DNA of 64,000 nt from the NCBI GenBank assembly GCA_964519335.1, contig CAZFIA010000002.1:28157-92156 (forward strand). The letters run 5' to 3'. Positions within the stretch are counted from its first letter, which is position 1. Each line of letters opens with the position of its first letter. Position numbers and translations under genes: made by a program. This DNA comes from JALZVT01 sp964519335 (GTDB lineage: Bacteria; Pseudomonadota; Gammaproteobacteria; Pseudomonadales; Azotimanducaceae). Below the pieces are notes generated by a model that saw only the letters and a program-made list of their open reading frames with translations, was not told the origin of the DNA and did not search any database. Positions 26,438 through 33,698 of this stretch are shown here, piece after piece.

Positions 26438-27082
26438 ATGACTTCAGAAAGCACCGATCAAGCCAGGCCCAACAATAGCCGCAAGCAGCTGCTGCTGATG
26501 CTCGCGATCATGGTGATTACGCTCGGTGGCTCATACCTTTTGTTTGTCGTAGCTCAGGGCACTGGCGTCTGGGGTACGGTAAACAAAGGCGAGTTCGTTA
26601 AACCCGCCCGCTCGGTCACCGACTACAATTGGCGCACGGTTGAATCAGCGGCATTTAGCGCTGAGTTTCCAGAGGCGTTTAGCCCAATTAATGAGAAAGA
26701 TGATGGCGCGCAAAAATCGATTAGCACCACCCGGGGCAGCGTAAAGCGTACCTGGTGGCTGCTCGCGGTAGCCAACGAAGGGTGTGAGCGTGCCTGCGAT
26801 AGCGCGTTGGCCCACATGCGCTCCTTGCAGATCTTGCTGACCAAGGACGCAACGCGTCTTCGCCGGGCACTGGTAGTGCCGGGTGCCGCCAGCGCAGAAC
26901 TTGGTGAGCAGTATCCAAAACTTGTGCGGCTGTCGAGGGACCCTGCAGCTCGAGCCCCGGCCACGGGCATCTACATCGTTGACCCCACTGGGGTATTGGT
27001 ATTGCGCTATCCGCTTGAAGATTCGGCGGTAGACATAAAGAAAGACCTGAAGCGACTTTTGAAGTACTCGCAGCTGGGTTAA
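26438..27082 (+). CDS. Conserved membrane-anchored protein of the cox cluster (SURF1-associated)
   Basis: From the ATG at 26438 (MTSESTDQAR), the 214-residue protein has one N-terminal membrane helix (about 20-42, LLLMLAIMVITLGGSYLLFV) and a periplasmic domain with a faint thioredoxin/SCO-like pattern (WWLLAVANEGCERACDSALAHMR, then GIYIVDPTGVLVLRYP). The paired Cys in GCERACD are spaced CX3C, like the copper site of SCO proteins. The same position, between SURF1 and ctaA, holds an uncharacterised protein in pseudomonads. A role in oxidase metal or thiol chemistry is inference. Confidence 0.75.
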   Translation: MTSESTDQARPNNSRKQLLLMLAIMVITLGGSYLLFVVAQGTGVWGTVNKGEFVKPARSVTDYNWRTVESAAFSAEFPEAFSPINEKDDGAQKSISTTRGSVKRTWWLLAVANEGCERACDSALAHMRSLQILLTKDATRLRRALVVPGAASAELGEQYPKLVRLSRDPAARAPATGIYIVDPTGVLVLRYPLEDSAVDIKKDLKRLLKYSQLG

Positions 27083-27119
27083 CAAGGGTGTCCGTTGATA
27101 TTTTGTACAGGAGCCGATC

Positions 27120-28133
27120 ATGGTTACCAGCTGGCAACAGACTTATAAACTGACGCTGATTGCGCTGGTGTTTGGCGTGTTGGTTGTAGGCCTTGGCGCT
27201 TATACGCGACTGGCCGATGCCGGGCTGGGCTGTCCTGACTGGCCCGGTTGCTATGGTTTTTTAACGGTGCCGCAATCTTCTGAGGCGGTGGCGACCGCCG
27301 AGGCTTTGTTCCCGGACGCTCCGGTTGAGAAAGAAAAAGCCTGGTGGGAAATGATTCATCGCTATTTTGCGGCGGCGCTTGGGCTACTGATTGTGGCTAT
27401 TGCGGTGAGTGCGTTTCGGCATCGGCAAACAGGCATTCCCTGGAAGCTGCCGCTGATCCTGGTCGCTTTGGTTATTCTGCAGGGTGCGTTTGGCGCCTGG
27501 ACCGTAACGCTGAAATTATGGCCACAGGTGGTCACTGCGCATTTGTTGGGTGGTTTTTCGACGCTCGGGCTGCTCTGGCTTTTGCTGCTGCGGCTGGGGT
27601 TTGGGGGCACGCTTGGCGTGGCGTCTAAGCTTCGGCATCACGCTGCCATTGCCCTCGTGCTAGTGATTTTTCAAGTGGCTTTGGGTGGCTGGACCTCGAC
27701 CAATTACGCAGCCCTTGCCTGTTCTGACTTCCCGGGCTGCCAGGCGGCGGATGCCTGGCCGTTTGAAAATTTTGCAAAGGATGTCGGCAAGGGCTTCGAT
27801 GTGATGCAGGAGGTAGGGCCAAATTATCTTGGGGGCAAATTGGACAACAGCGCGCGGCAGGCGATCCACATGGTGCATCGTCTGGGTGCTTTGTTGATTT
27901 TGCTAGTAGTTGGGGCGCTTTCGTGGCGGATGGCCCGCGCGGGCTCAGACCTGGCCGGATGGTTAAGCGCTATACTTGCGGCGCAGCTGGCTTTGGGTGT
28001 GCTGAATATTGTGTGGGTGTTGCCGCTTCTGAACGCAACCTTCCATAATCTCGGTGGTGCCGCCCTGTTGCTTGCGCTCATTGCCGTGAACTATAGAGCG
28101 CAGATTGCGCGGCGCGCTTTGCTTGCGCACTGA
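27120..28133 (+). CDS. ctaA: Heme A synthase (CtaA/COX15)
   Basis: CtaA oxidises the C8 methyl of heme O to the formyl of heme A. The 337-residue protein has eight membrane helices in two four-helix halves and the motifs LGAYTRLADAGLGCPDWPGC, EMIHRYFAA, AHLLGG and HMVHRLGA, whose His residues bind heme. The ATG is at 27120. The stop codon lies in an 11-bp three-copy tandem repeat (28125-28157). Confidence 0.95.
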   Translation: MVTSWQQTYKLTLIALVFGVLVVGLGAYTRLADAGLGCPDWPGCYGFLTVPQSSEAVATAEALFPDAPVEKEKAWWEMIHRYFAAALGLLIVAIAVSAFRHRQTGIPWKLPLILVALVILQGAFGAWTVTLKLWPQVVTAHLLGGFSTLGLLWLLLLRLGFGGTLGVASKLRHHAAIALVLVIFQVALGGWTSTNYAALACSDFPGCQAADAWPFENFAKDVGKGFDVMQEVGPNYLGGKLDNSARQAIHMVHRLGALLILLVVGALSWRMARAGSDLAGWLSAILAAQLALGVLNIVWVLPLLNATFHNLGGAALLLALIAVNYRAQIARRALLAH

Positions 28134-28157
28134 TTCCGCATTGATTGCGCATTGATG
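28125..28157 (+). repeat. 11-bp tandem repeat x3 spanning the ctaA stop codon
   Basis: GCGCACTGATT (28125-28135), CCGCATTGATT (28136-28146) and GCGCATTGATG (28147-28157) follow each other directly. The TGA of ctaA lies in the first unit and is repeated in the other two. A separate 11-bp doublet (GAAGAGTTTTT, AAAGAGTTTTT) follows at 28165-28186, before ctaB. Confidence 0.85.
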
Positions 28158-28192
28158 ACGTTTTGAAGAGTTTTTAAAGAGTTTTTCCTGAA

Positions 28193-29149
28193 GTGACTAA
28201 CCCCGGCTCCGGCCTTACAGACACAGTAATCGCGCCTGCTCCTGTTGGTGCAGAAGTACATGCCCCGGCAGTGTGGCGCGACTACTACGAGATGTGTAAA
28301 CCGCGTGTGGTTTTGCTCATGTTGTTGTGCGCGGTGGTTGGTATGTTTCTGGCGGTACCGGGTATGGTGCCTGTCGATGCGCTGGTGTTCGGCACGCTGG
28401 GCATTGCGTTGGTAGCAGGCTCGGCGGCTGCTGTGAATCATCTCGCGGATGCAGAGATTGATGCCCGCATGGCGCGAACGCACAACCGGCCAATCGCGCA
28501 GGGTCGGGTTGGCTTTAATCAGGGTGTGGTCTTTGCCGCAGTGACTGGTTGTCTGGGCATGCTGGTTCTGTATTTCCTGGTTAACCCGCTTACAGCCTGG
28601 TTAAACCTCGCTTCCTGGGTAGGCTACGGTCTGATCTATACGCTGTGGCTAAAGCGCGCCACCCCTCAAAACATTGTGATTGGCGGGCTGTTTGGTGCAG
28701 CGCCGCCCTTGTTTGGCTGGGCTGCCGTAAGCAACAGCGTTGAGCCAGGGGCGCTGTTGCTGGTACTCATTATCTTTGCCTGGACGCCGCCGCACTTCTG
28801 GGCGCTGGCTCTCGAGCGTAAAGAAGAATACTCAGACGTCGATATTCCTATGCTGCCGGTCACCCACGGTGAGTCTTATACCCGACTGCACATCTTGCTC
28901 TACACCTTCATTTTGGTTGCGATTAGTTTGATGCCTTACATCATTCGCATGAGCGGTGAGCTGTATTTGCTTGGCGCTGTGCTTTTAGGGGCGCGGTTTC
29001 TCTATTGGGCGGTTGTGCTTGTTCGCGACACCAATCCCAAGGCGCCCATGGCCACCTTCCGCTATAGCATCGTTTATTTAGGGCTCCTGTTTTTGGCGTT
29101 GCTGGTAGATCATTACACGCTGTCGCCTATGGCTTCGGGAGTTCTCTAG
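28193..29149 (+). CDS. ctaB: Protoheme IX farnesyltransferase (heme O synthase)
   Basis: This UbiA-family enzyme adds a farnesyl group to protoheme to give heme O, the substrate of CtaA. The 318-residue protein has about nine membrane helices, the prenyl-diphosphate binding motif NHLADAEIDARMARTHNRP, YTLWLKRATPQNIVIGG and the second Asp motif in YSDVDIPMLPVTHG. The start is a GTG at 28193, 59 bases after ctaA. The SCO gene begins 2 bases after its stop. Confidence 0.96.
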   Translation: MTNPGSGLTDTVIAPAPVGAEVHAPAVWRDYYEMCKPRVVLLMLLCAVVGMFLAVPGMVPVDALVFGTLGIALVAGSAAAVNHLADAEIDARMARTHNRPIAQGRVGFNQGVVFAAVTGCLGMLVLYFLVNPLTAWLNLASWVGYGLIYTLWLKRATPQNIVIGGLFGAAPPLFGWAAVSNSVEPGALLLVLIIFAWTPPHFWALALERKEEYSDVDIPMLPVTHGESYTRLHILLYTFILVAISLMPYIIRMSGELYLLGAVLLGARFLYWAVVLVRDTNPKAPMATFRYSIVYLGLLFLALLVDHYTLSPMASGVL

Positions 29150-29151
29150 CG

Positions 29152-29796
29152 GTGAACGGTGTTCGCAGCACGGTTTTGCTTTGCATTGTGTTCATCATGA
29201 TTGTGCTCGCGGCCTTTGTATTTAACACCACGCGAGTAAAAACACTTTCCTTCGAAGAGCTGGCAAAGCAGGGCAGCATCATGCTGCCTAAACCCAGGGC
29301 ACTCGCAGACATTGATTTGCAAACAGACGCAGGCGAGCCCTTTACCGAGTCAAACTTTAAGTCAGAGTCAGAAAGTGCGTGGAGCTTTATCTTCTTTGGC
29401 TTTACAAACTGTCCTGACATTTGCCCGACGAGCATGTCGGTGATGGGCCAGGCGTACAATGATTTGAGTGAAGAAGAACGCACTGCATTCCGCGGGTTGT
29501 TGGTAAGCGTTGACCCCGAGCGCGATGATCTGAGCGCTCTTGGCGAGTATGCCCGGGCGTTTTCGCCCAGTTTTACAGGCGTAACAGGCAGCATTACAAA
29601 CCTTGCTACTTTTGCCACACAAGTAAACGCGGCGTTCCAGAAAGTGCCTGGAGCCTCCGGAGAGCCCTACCAGATAGACCACACGGGCAATTTGGTGATT
29701 GTAAATCCACGGGGCCACTATCACGGCTTCATCAAATTACCGCATACGCGTGCTAAACTCGTTGAGACATTCAGGACGTTGCGCGCTTCTTTTTAA
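29152..29796 (+). CDS. SCO1/SenC copper-binding thiol protein
   Basis: SCO proteins deliver copper to, or reduce the thiols of, the CuA site of subunit II. The 214-residue product has an N-terminal membrane anchor (about 7-25), the copper motif CPDIC (Cys87, Cys91) and the distal ligand His176 in IDHTGN. The start is a GTG at 29152, 2 bases after ctaB. The last codons and stop lie in a 7-bp stem-loop (CGCGCTT at 29782-29788 with AAGCGCG at 29795-29801). Confidence 0.94.
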   Translation: MNGVRSTVLLCIVFIMIVLAAFVFNTTRVKTLSFEELAKQGSIMLPKPRALADIDLQTDAGEPFTESNFKSESESAWSFIFFGFTNCPDICPTSMSVMGQAYNDLSEEERTAFRGLLVSVDPERDDLSALGEYARAFSPSFTGVTGSITNLATFATQVNAAFQKVPGASGEPYQIDHTGNLVIVNPRGHYHGFIKLPHTRAKLVETFRTLRASF

Positions 29797-29822
29797 GCGC
29801 GGGACTAGACGCGGGAATTTTT

Positions 29823-31085
29823 GTGCAGGTATCGCGCGGTCACAACGAACCGCTTAGTCAGCAGTACGATCGAGTTCGGCAGCAGGCGCTGGCTATTTGT
29901 AAGCCGTTGGCGGTTGACGATTACGGCGTACAACCTGTACCCGATGTAAGTCCGCCCAAATGGCATCTTGCCCATACCAGCTGGTTCTTCGAAACCTTCC
30001 TGTTAAAACCAAAGCTTGCGGGTTACCAGGCTTTCGATCCGTCTTATGAATACTTGTTTAATTCATACTACAACGGCGTAGGCGAGCAACATCCGCGTAC
30101 CGATCGCGGCAACCTGTCGAGGCCAACGGTGGAAGAAGTGTATGCCTATCGAGCTCATGTTGATGACAACATGCATGAGTTGCTGGCAAGTGCCGAAACA
30201 GACTCATCGGGTCAAGAACTGACTAGCGCAGTTGTGCTGGGTTTGCAGCACGAGCAGCAACATCAAGAGCTACTGGTTACGGACATAAAATACATACTTG
30301 GCAACTCGCCGGTTCATGCACCCTACACCGAAAGTCTCGAAAGCAGGCCTGCTGTCAGTGATTCATCCCTCGACATTGGGTCTTGTCCGCTTGAATTTTA
30401 TAGCTTCGACGGCGGTGTCTGCGAGATCGGCATTAACCCAGGGGATGACTCTTTTTGTTTTGATAACGAAACGCCACGCCACAAGCAGTGGCTCGAACCT
30501 TTTCAACTCGCTAACCGGCTAGTGAACAACAGCGAGTATCTCGAGTTTGTCGCTGACGGTGGTTATGAACGTTCAGAGTTGTGGTTATCAGAGGGCTGGG
30601 CTGCTGTGCAAGCTGGCCGGTTTGGCAAGACTCCGGCGCCGCTGTATTGGCGTAACCGAGATGGACAGTGGTACGAGTATTTACTGACTGGGCTTTCCGA
30701 GCTGCGAGCGCAAGCCGCAGTATCACACCTGTCGTACTACGAAGCAGATGCCTATGCGCGTTGGTCCGGGCATCGGTTGGCCAGCGAAGCCGAATGGGAA
30801 ATTGCTGCACAGCATGCGCAAGCGGAAACTGGGCCAAAGCTCCTGCAACTGGTGGATAGCTTGTGGCAGTGGACTCGCAGCGCGTATTCCCCCTACCCGG
30901 GGTTTAAGCCCCTGGAAGGAACCCTGGGCGAGTACAACGGCAAGTTTATGAGCGGGCAGATGGTGTTGCGTGGTGGGTCTGTAGCGACGCCCGAAGGACA
31001 CGCGCGATTAACCTACCGAAATTTCTTTTATCCACCTGATCGGTGGCAGTTCACGGGAATTCGGCTCGCCGCGGACGCGGTGTAG
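29823..31085 (+). CDS. egtB: Ergothioneine biosynthesis protein EgtB (hercynine sulfoxide synthase type)
   Basis: EgtB is a non-heme iron enzyme that joins a thiol (cysteine or gamma-glutamylcysteine) to hercynine with O2. The 420-residue protein has an N-terminal DinB_2 domain with the iron triad His51 (WHLAHTSWFFE), His143 and His147 (HEQQHQE), and a C-terminal formylglycine-enzyme-like domain (GGVCEIG, NRLVNNSEYLEFV, RLASEAEWEIA, LRGGSVATP, TGIRLAAD). The start is a GTG at 29823. It lies 38 bases upstream of egtD with no egtA, egtC or egtE nearby, so the shorter EgtB-EgtD route is likely. The thiol donor is not settled. Confidence 0.92.
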   Translation: MQVSRGHNEPLSQQYDRVRQQALAICKPLAVDDYGVQPVPDVSPPKWHLAHTSWFFETFLLKPKLAGYQAFDPSYEYLFNSYYNGVGEQHPRTDRGNLSRPTVEEVYAYRAHVDDNMHELLASAETDSSGQELTSAVVLGLQHEQQHQELLVTDIKYILGNSPVHAPYTESLESRPAVSDSSLDIGSCPLEFYSFDGGVCEIGINPGDDSFCFDNETPRHKQWLEPFQLANRLVNNSEYLEFVADGGYERSELWLSEGWAAVQAGRFGKTPAPLYWRNRDGQWYEYLLTGLSELRAQAAVSHLSYYEADAYARWSGHRLASEAEWEIAAQHAQAETGPKLLQLVDSLWQWTRSAYSPYPGFKPLEGTLGEYNGKFMSGQMVLRGGSVATPEGHARLTYRNFFYPPDRWQFTGIRLAADAV

Positions 31086-31123
31086 CACTCTATTTGAAGA
31101 AGGGCAGTTGAGAGGGTTTTCCA

Positions 31124-32071
31124 GTGAGCGTCTACAAATTTTTTGATCTGGCTCCTGTATTGCGCGAGATGCGCGTTGAAGTTCTGGAGGGATTGAGTGC
31201 GCCGCAAAAAACTCTAGCGCCTAAGTTTTTCTACGACGAACGCGGTTCGCAACTGTTCGATGAGATAACGCGGCTGCCGGAATACTATCCGACGCGTACT
31301 GAAACGGAACTGTTTGAGGCCCATAGCGCGCAGATCGCCAGCCATTTTTCGGGTGCGGTTACCCTTATCGAATACGGCAGTGGCAGCAGCCGGAAAATTC
31401 GTGCGCTGCTCGAAGGTATGAAGCCAGCGGCTTACGTGCCGCTTGATATATCGGGTGAACACCTCGAAGCCTCAGCCAAAACGCTTCAGTCTGACTACGA
31501 CTGGCTGGATATTTACGCGGTCTGCGCAGATTACTCGCAGGCGATCGAGCTGCCTGCAGAAATACCACGGAATCAGCCGATGGCTTTCTTTCCCGGCTCA
31601 AGCATTGGCAATTTTGCGCCAGACCAGGCGGCTGCGTTTTTGACTCGGGTGCGATCGCTTGTTGGCGCGCACGGCAAGTTACTGATTGGTGTTGATCGCA
31701 AGAAAGACAAATCGGTGCTTGAGTCGGCCTACAACGATGCACAGGGGGTAACCGCCGCATTCAATCTGAATGTCCTGGAACACCTTAATCGCGAGCTGTC
31801 TGGTAACTTTGATATCGGGAATTTTGCCCATCGCGCGATCTACAACGAGCAACTGGGAAGCATTCAGATGTATTTGGAATCAAAGATAGCTCAGCGGGTA
31901 GAGCTTGCGGGGCAACCTATCGACTTTGCCTCCGGGGAGGTAATTCACACCGAGAATTCGTATAAATACCATCCCGAGGAGTTTGAAGCGTTGGCGGCGA
32001 GTGCCGGCTGGCGGAGCGAGCTGCATCTGAGCGACTCAAATGACTATTTCTCTGTCTTTTTACTTGGCTGA
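31124..32071 (+). CDS. egtD: L-histidine N-alpha-methyltransferase EgtD
   Basis: EgtD trimethylates histidine with SAM to give hercynine, the first step of ergothioneine synthesis. The 315-residue protein shows the family signature YDERGSQLFDEI (37-48), PEYYPTRTE, the SAM motif IEYGSGSSRK (82-91), PLDISGEHL and PGSSIGNF. The GTG start at 31124 follows egtB closely. The last 26 bases are duplicated across the scaffold gap, and the stop lies in a tandem repeat shared with the convergent thrB. Confidence 0.95.
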   Translation: MSVYKFFDLAPVLREMRVEVLEGLSAPQKTLAPKFFYDERGSQLFDEITRLPEYYPTRTETELFEAHSAQIASHFSGAVTLIEYGSGSSRKIRALLEGMKPAAYVPLDISGEHLEASAKTLQSDYDWLDIYAVCADYSQAIELPAEIPRNQPMAFFPGSSIGNFAPDQAAAFLTRVRSLVGAHGKLLIGVDRKKDKSVLESAYNDAQGVTAAFNLNVLEHLNRELSGNFDIGNFAHRAIYNEQLGSIQMYLESKIAQRVELAGQPIDFASGEVIHTENSYKYHPEEFEALAASAGWRSELHLSDSNDYFSVFLLG

Positions 32072-32100
32072 AGGCTCTTAACCCGCTGAAGGCTCTTAAC

Positions 32101-32200
32101 NNNNNNNNNNNNNNNNNNNNNNNNNNNNNNNNNNNNNNNNNNNNNNNNNNNNNNNNNNNNNNNNNNNNNNNNNNNNNNNNNNNNNNNNNNNNNNNNNNNN
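32101..32200. other. Scaffold gap of 100 N, flanked by a 55-bp identical overlap
   Basis: The 55 bases before the gap (32046-32100) are identical to the 55 after it (32201-32255). This is the pattern of two contigs whose ends overlap but were joined with a standard-size gap. The true sequence is probably continuous with no missing gene: egtD and thrB would then be separated by about 24 bases. Confidence 0.85.
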
Positions 32201-32221
32201 ATTTCTCTGTCTTTTTACTTG

Positions 32222-32272
32222 GCTGAAGGCTCTTAACCCGCTGAAGGCTCTTAACTAGCTGAAGGCTCTAAC
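32222..32272 (+). repeat. 18-bp-period tandem repeat x3 between egtD and thrB
   Basis: GCTGAAGGCTCTTAAC occurs at 32222-32237 and 32240-32255, with a third slightly shortened copy at 32258-32272. On the other strand the third copy encodes the last thrB codons (Glu-Pro-Ser-Ala). The first contains the TGA corresponding to the egtD stop. The repeat is probably why assembly broke here. Confidence 0.85.
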
Positions 32273-33243
32273 ATCCGAGGGTCAAGATAAAAAAACTGTC
32301 CGCAACGCTCGGCCACTATCGCGCGGAACTCTTCAGGATTTTTTCGAGCCTCGGCGGGTTGTCCAGGCGGCGGGTATTTGCCGCGCAATCGGGATAACCA
32401 AAATGCCGTGGCGCTATAAATCATGAACAATGGCAGGAACCACAGCTCGTCGGTCGTGAGTTCACGCTCTGCGTGATACGCCTGTAACAGCGGGATGCAG
32501 CGCTCTGTGTCGAGATTGCCGCTGCTGTCGGTACACCAATCGTTTACGGCCACCGCGATATCGAAGAGAAGAAAGTGTTCGCCCGCGTGATGGAAATCGA
32601 GCACCCCGGACAAACCACGTTCGTTAAACAGGACATTGTCGCGAAACAGGTCGCCGTGCACTATTCCGCTCGGTAAGGCGGCCAGATCTTTGCGAGTGAG
32701 CAGCGACTTGAGATAACCAAGGCTGCGCTTTAATAGCGCCTGGTCTGCGAACGGCAGATAGCTGGATACCTGTTCTGCGTTACTTTCCAGCCAGCCGAGG
32801 TCGCGAACAAAGAGTTTGGCGTATGCCCGCGCACCCTGGCTCGCTATGTGAAAACGTGCCAAAAAGCGGCCTACCGCAGCGCATTGGCTGCTGGTTGGGT
32901 TGACGGGATGGGTGCCGGAAAGCCGGGTAGACAAAATTGCGGGTTTACCGGCAAGCGCGACGACGCTCTCTCCGCCTTTAGTCGGGAGTATTTTGGGTAC
33001 GGGCAATCCGGCCTTCTGCAAGGTGCTGGCCAGTGGAACCAATAGATCACGCGACGGGTAATTTTGCTCGAGAATAGTGACTACCAGTTGATGCACCTGG
33101 CTGGTGTCAGTGGTGTTCACAAAATAGTTGCTGTTTTCTATGCCGGTGCTGATGCGTTGGAACTCAGACAGCTCGCCAATGCCATATTGGGGCAGCCACT
33201 CGGCAAGTTCAGTCTGATCTAATGAGGTGAGCGCAACCATCAA
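32251..33243 (-). CDS. thrB: Homoserine kinase, APH-fold type
   Basis: This enzyme phosphorylates homoserine in threonine synthesis. It belongs to the aminoglycoside-phosphotransferase fold used by pseudomonads, not the GHMP fold of E. coli ThrB. The 330-residue protein shows the catalytic loop HGDLFRDN (196-203, Asp198) and the metal-binding Asp216 in VLDFHHAG. Its ATG overlaps the stop of the upstream DUF2782 gene by 4 bases. The C-terminal Met-Leu-Glu-Pro-Ser-Ala-Ser coding sequence lies in a tandem repeat. Confidence 0.9.
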   Translation of the reverse strand: MMVALTSLDQTELAEWLPQYGIGELSEFQRISTGIENSNYFVNTTDTSQVHQLVVTILEQNYPSRDLLVPLASTLQKAGLPVPKILPTKGGESVVALAGKPAILSTRLSGTHPVNPTSSQCAAVGRFLARFHIASQGARAYAKLFVRDLGWLESNAEQVSSYLPFADQALLKRSLGYLKSLLTRKDLAALPSGIVHGDLFRDNVLFNERGLSGVLDFHHAGEHFLLFDIAVAVNDWCTDSSGNLDTERCIPLLQAYHAERELTTDELWFLPLFMIYSATAFWLSRLRGKYPPPGQPAEARKNPEEFRAIVAERCGQFFYLDPRMLEPSAS

Positions 33244-33677
33244 AACTCAATAATGGTCCACTGTGGTAGCAACGTGCCCGCCTGATTGAGATCGCCAAAG
33301 CCCCGGGTGGGATCGGCGGGGACAAGGTAATAGGGGCGCCCTAACCGGGGCACAATTTTTACCAGTCGCAGTTGGCCGGCCTGGCTGTACTCAAACACCG
33401 TGCGGTCTTTGCCAGCGGTAATCACTACATCGGGCCCGTCCAGCGAACGCTGGATGCCGTCGAGCAGTTCAACGCCATCTCGTGGCTGGCTTTCTTCAGT
33501 CGCAGCTTCAGTAGAGGCTTCAGCCGCAGCTTCGTTTACATCTGGGGGGGCAATCTGGGCAATGGCTAAAGGTGCCCAGCTCAGAACTATTAGGCAGACC
33601 AGCCAACGCCACCTGCTGGGCGTGACGCCGAGTGCATACGCGGATGCCTGTGTTAGCCTGAAAGTCTTGATGTTCAT
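33240..33677 (-). CDS. DUF2782-family periplasmic protein
   Basis: The start is placed at 33677 (MNIKTFRLTQ), giving 145 residues with a signal peptide (about 1-42, ending near LAIAQIA), a short Ala/Glu-rich linker and a compact C-terminal domain (VVITAGKDRTVFEYSQAGQLRLVKIVPRLGRPYYLV in the raw reading, about residues 84-119) typical of DUF2782. It lies between thrB and polA, divergent from polA with 21 bases between starts. The same three-gene order occurs in pseudomonads. Function unknown. Confidence 0.85.
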   Translation of the reverse strand: MNIKTFRLTQASAYALGVTPSRWRWLVCLIVLSWAPLAIAQIAPPDVNEAAAEASTEAATEESQPRDGVELLDGIQRSLDGPDVVITAGKDRTVFEYSQAGQLRLVKIVPRLGRPYYLVPADPTRGFGDLNQAGTLLPQWTIIEF

Positions 33678-33698
33678 GTAGTGATGGTGGCGTAAAAG

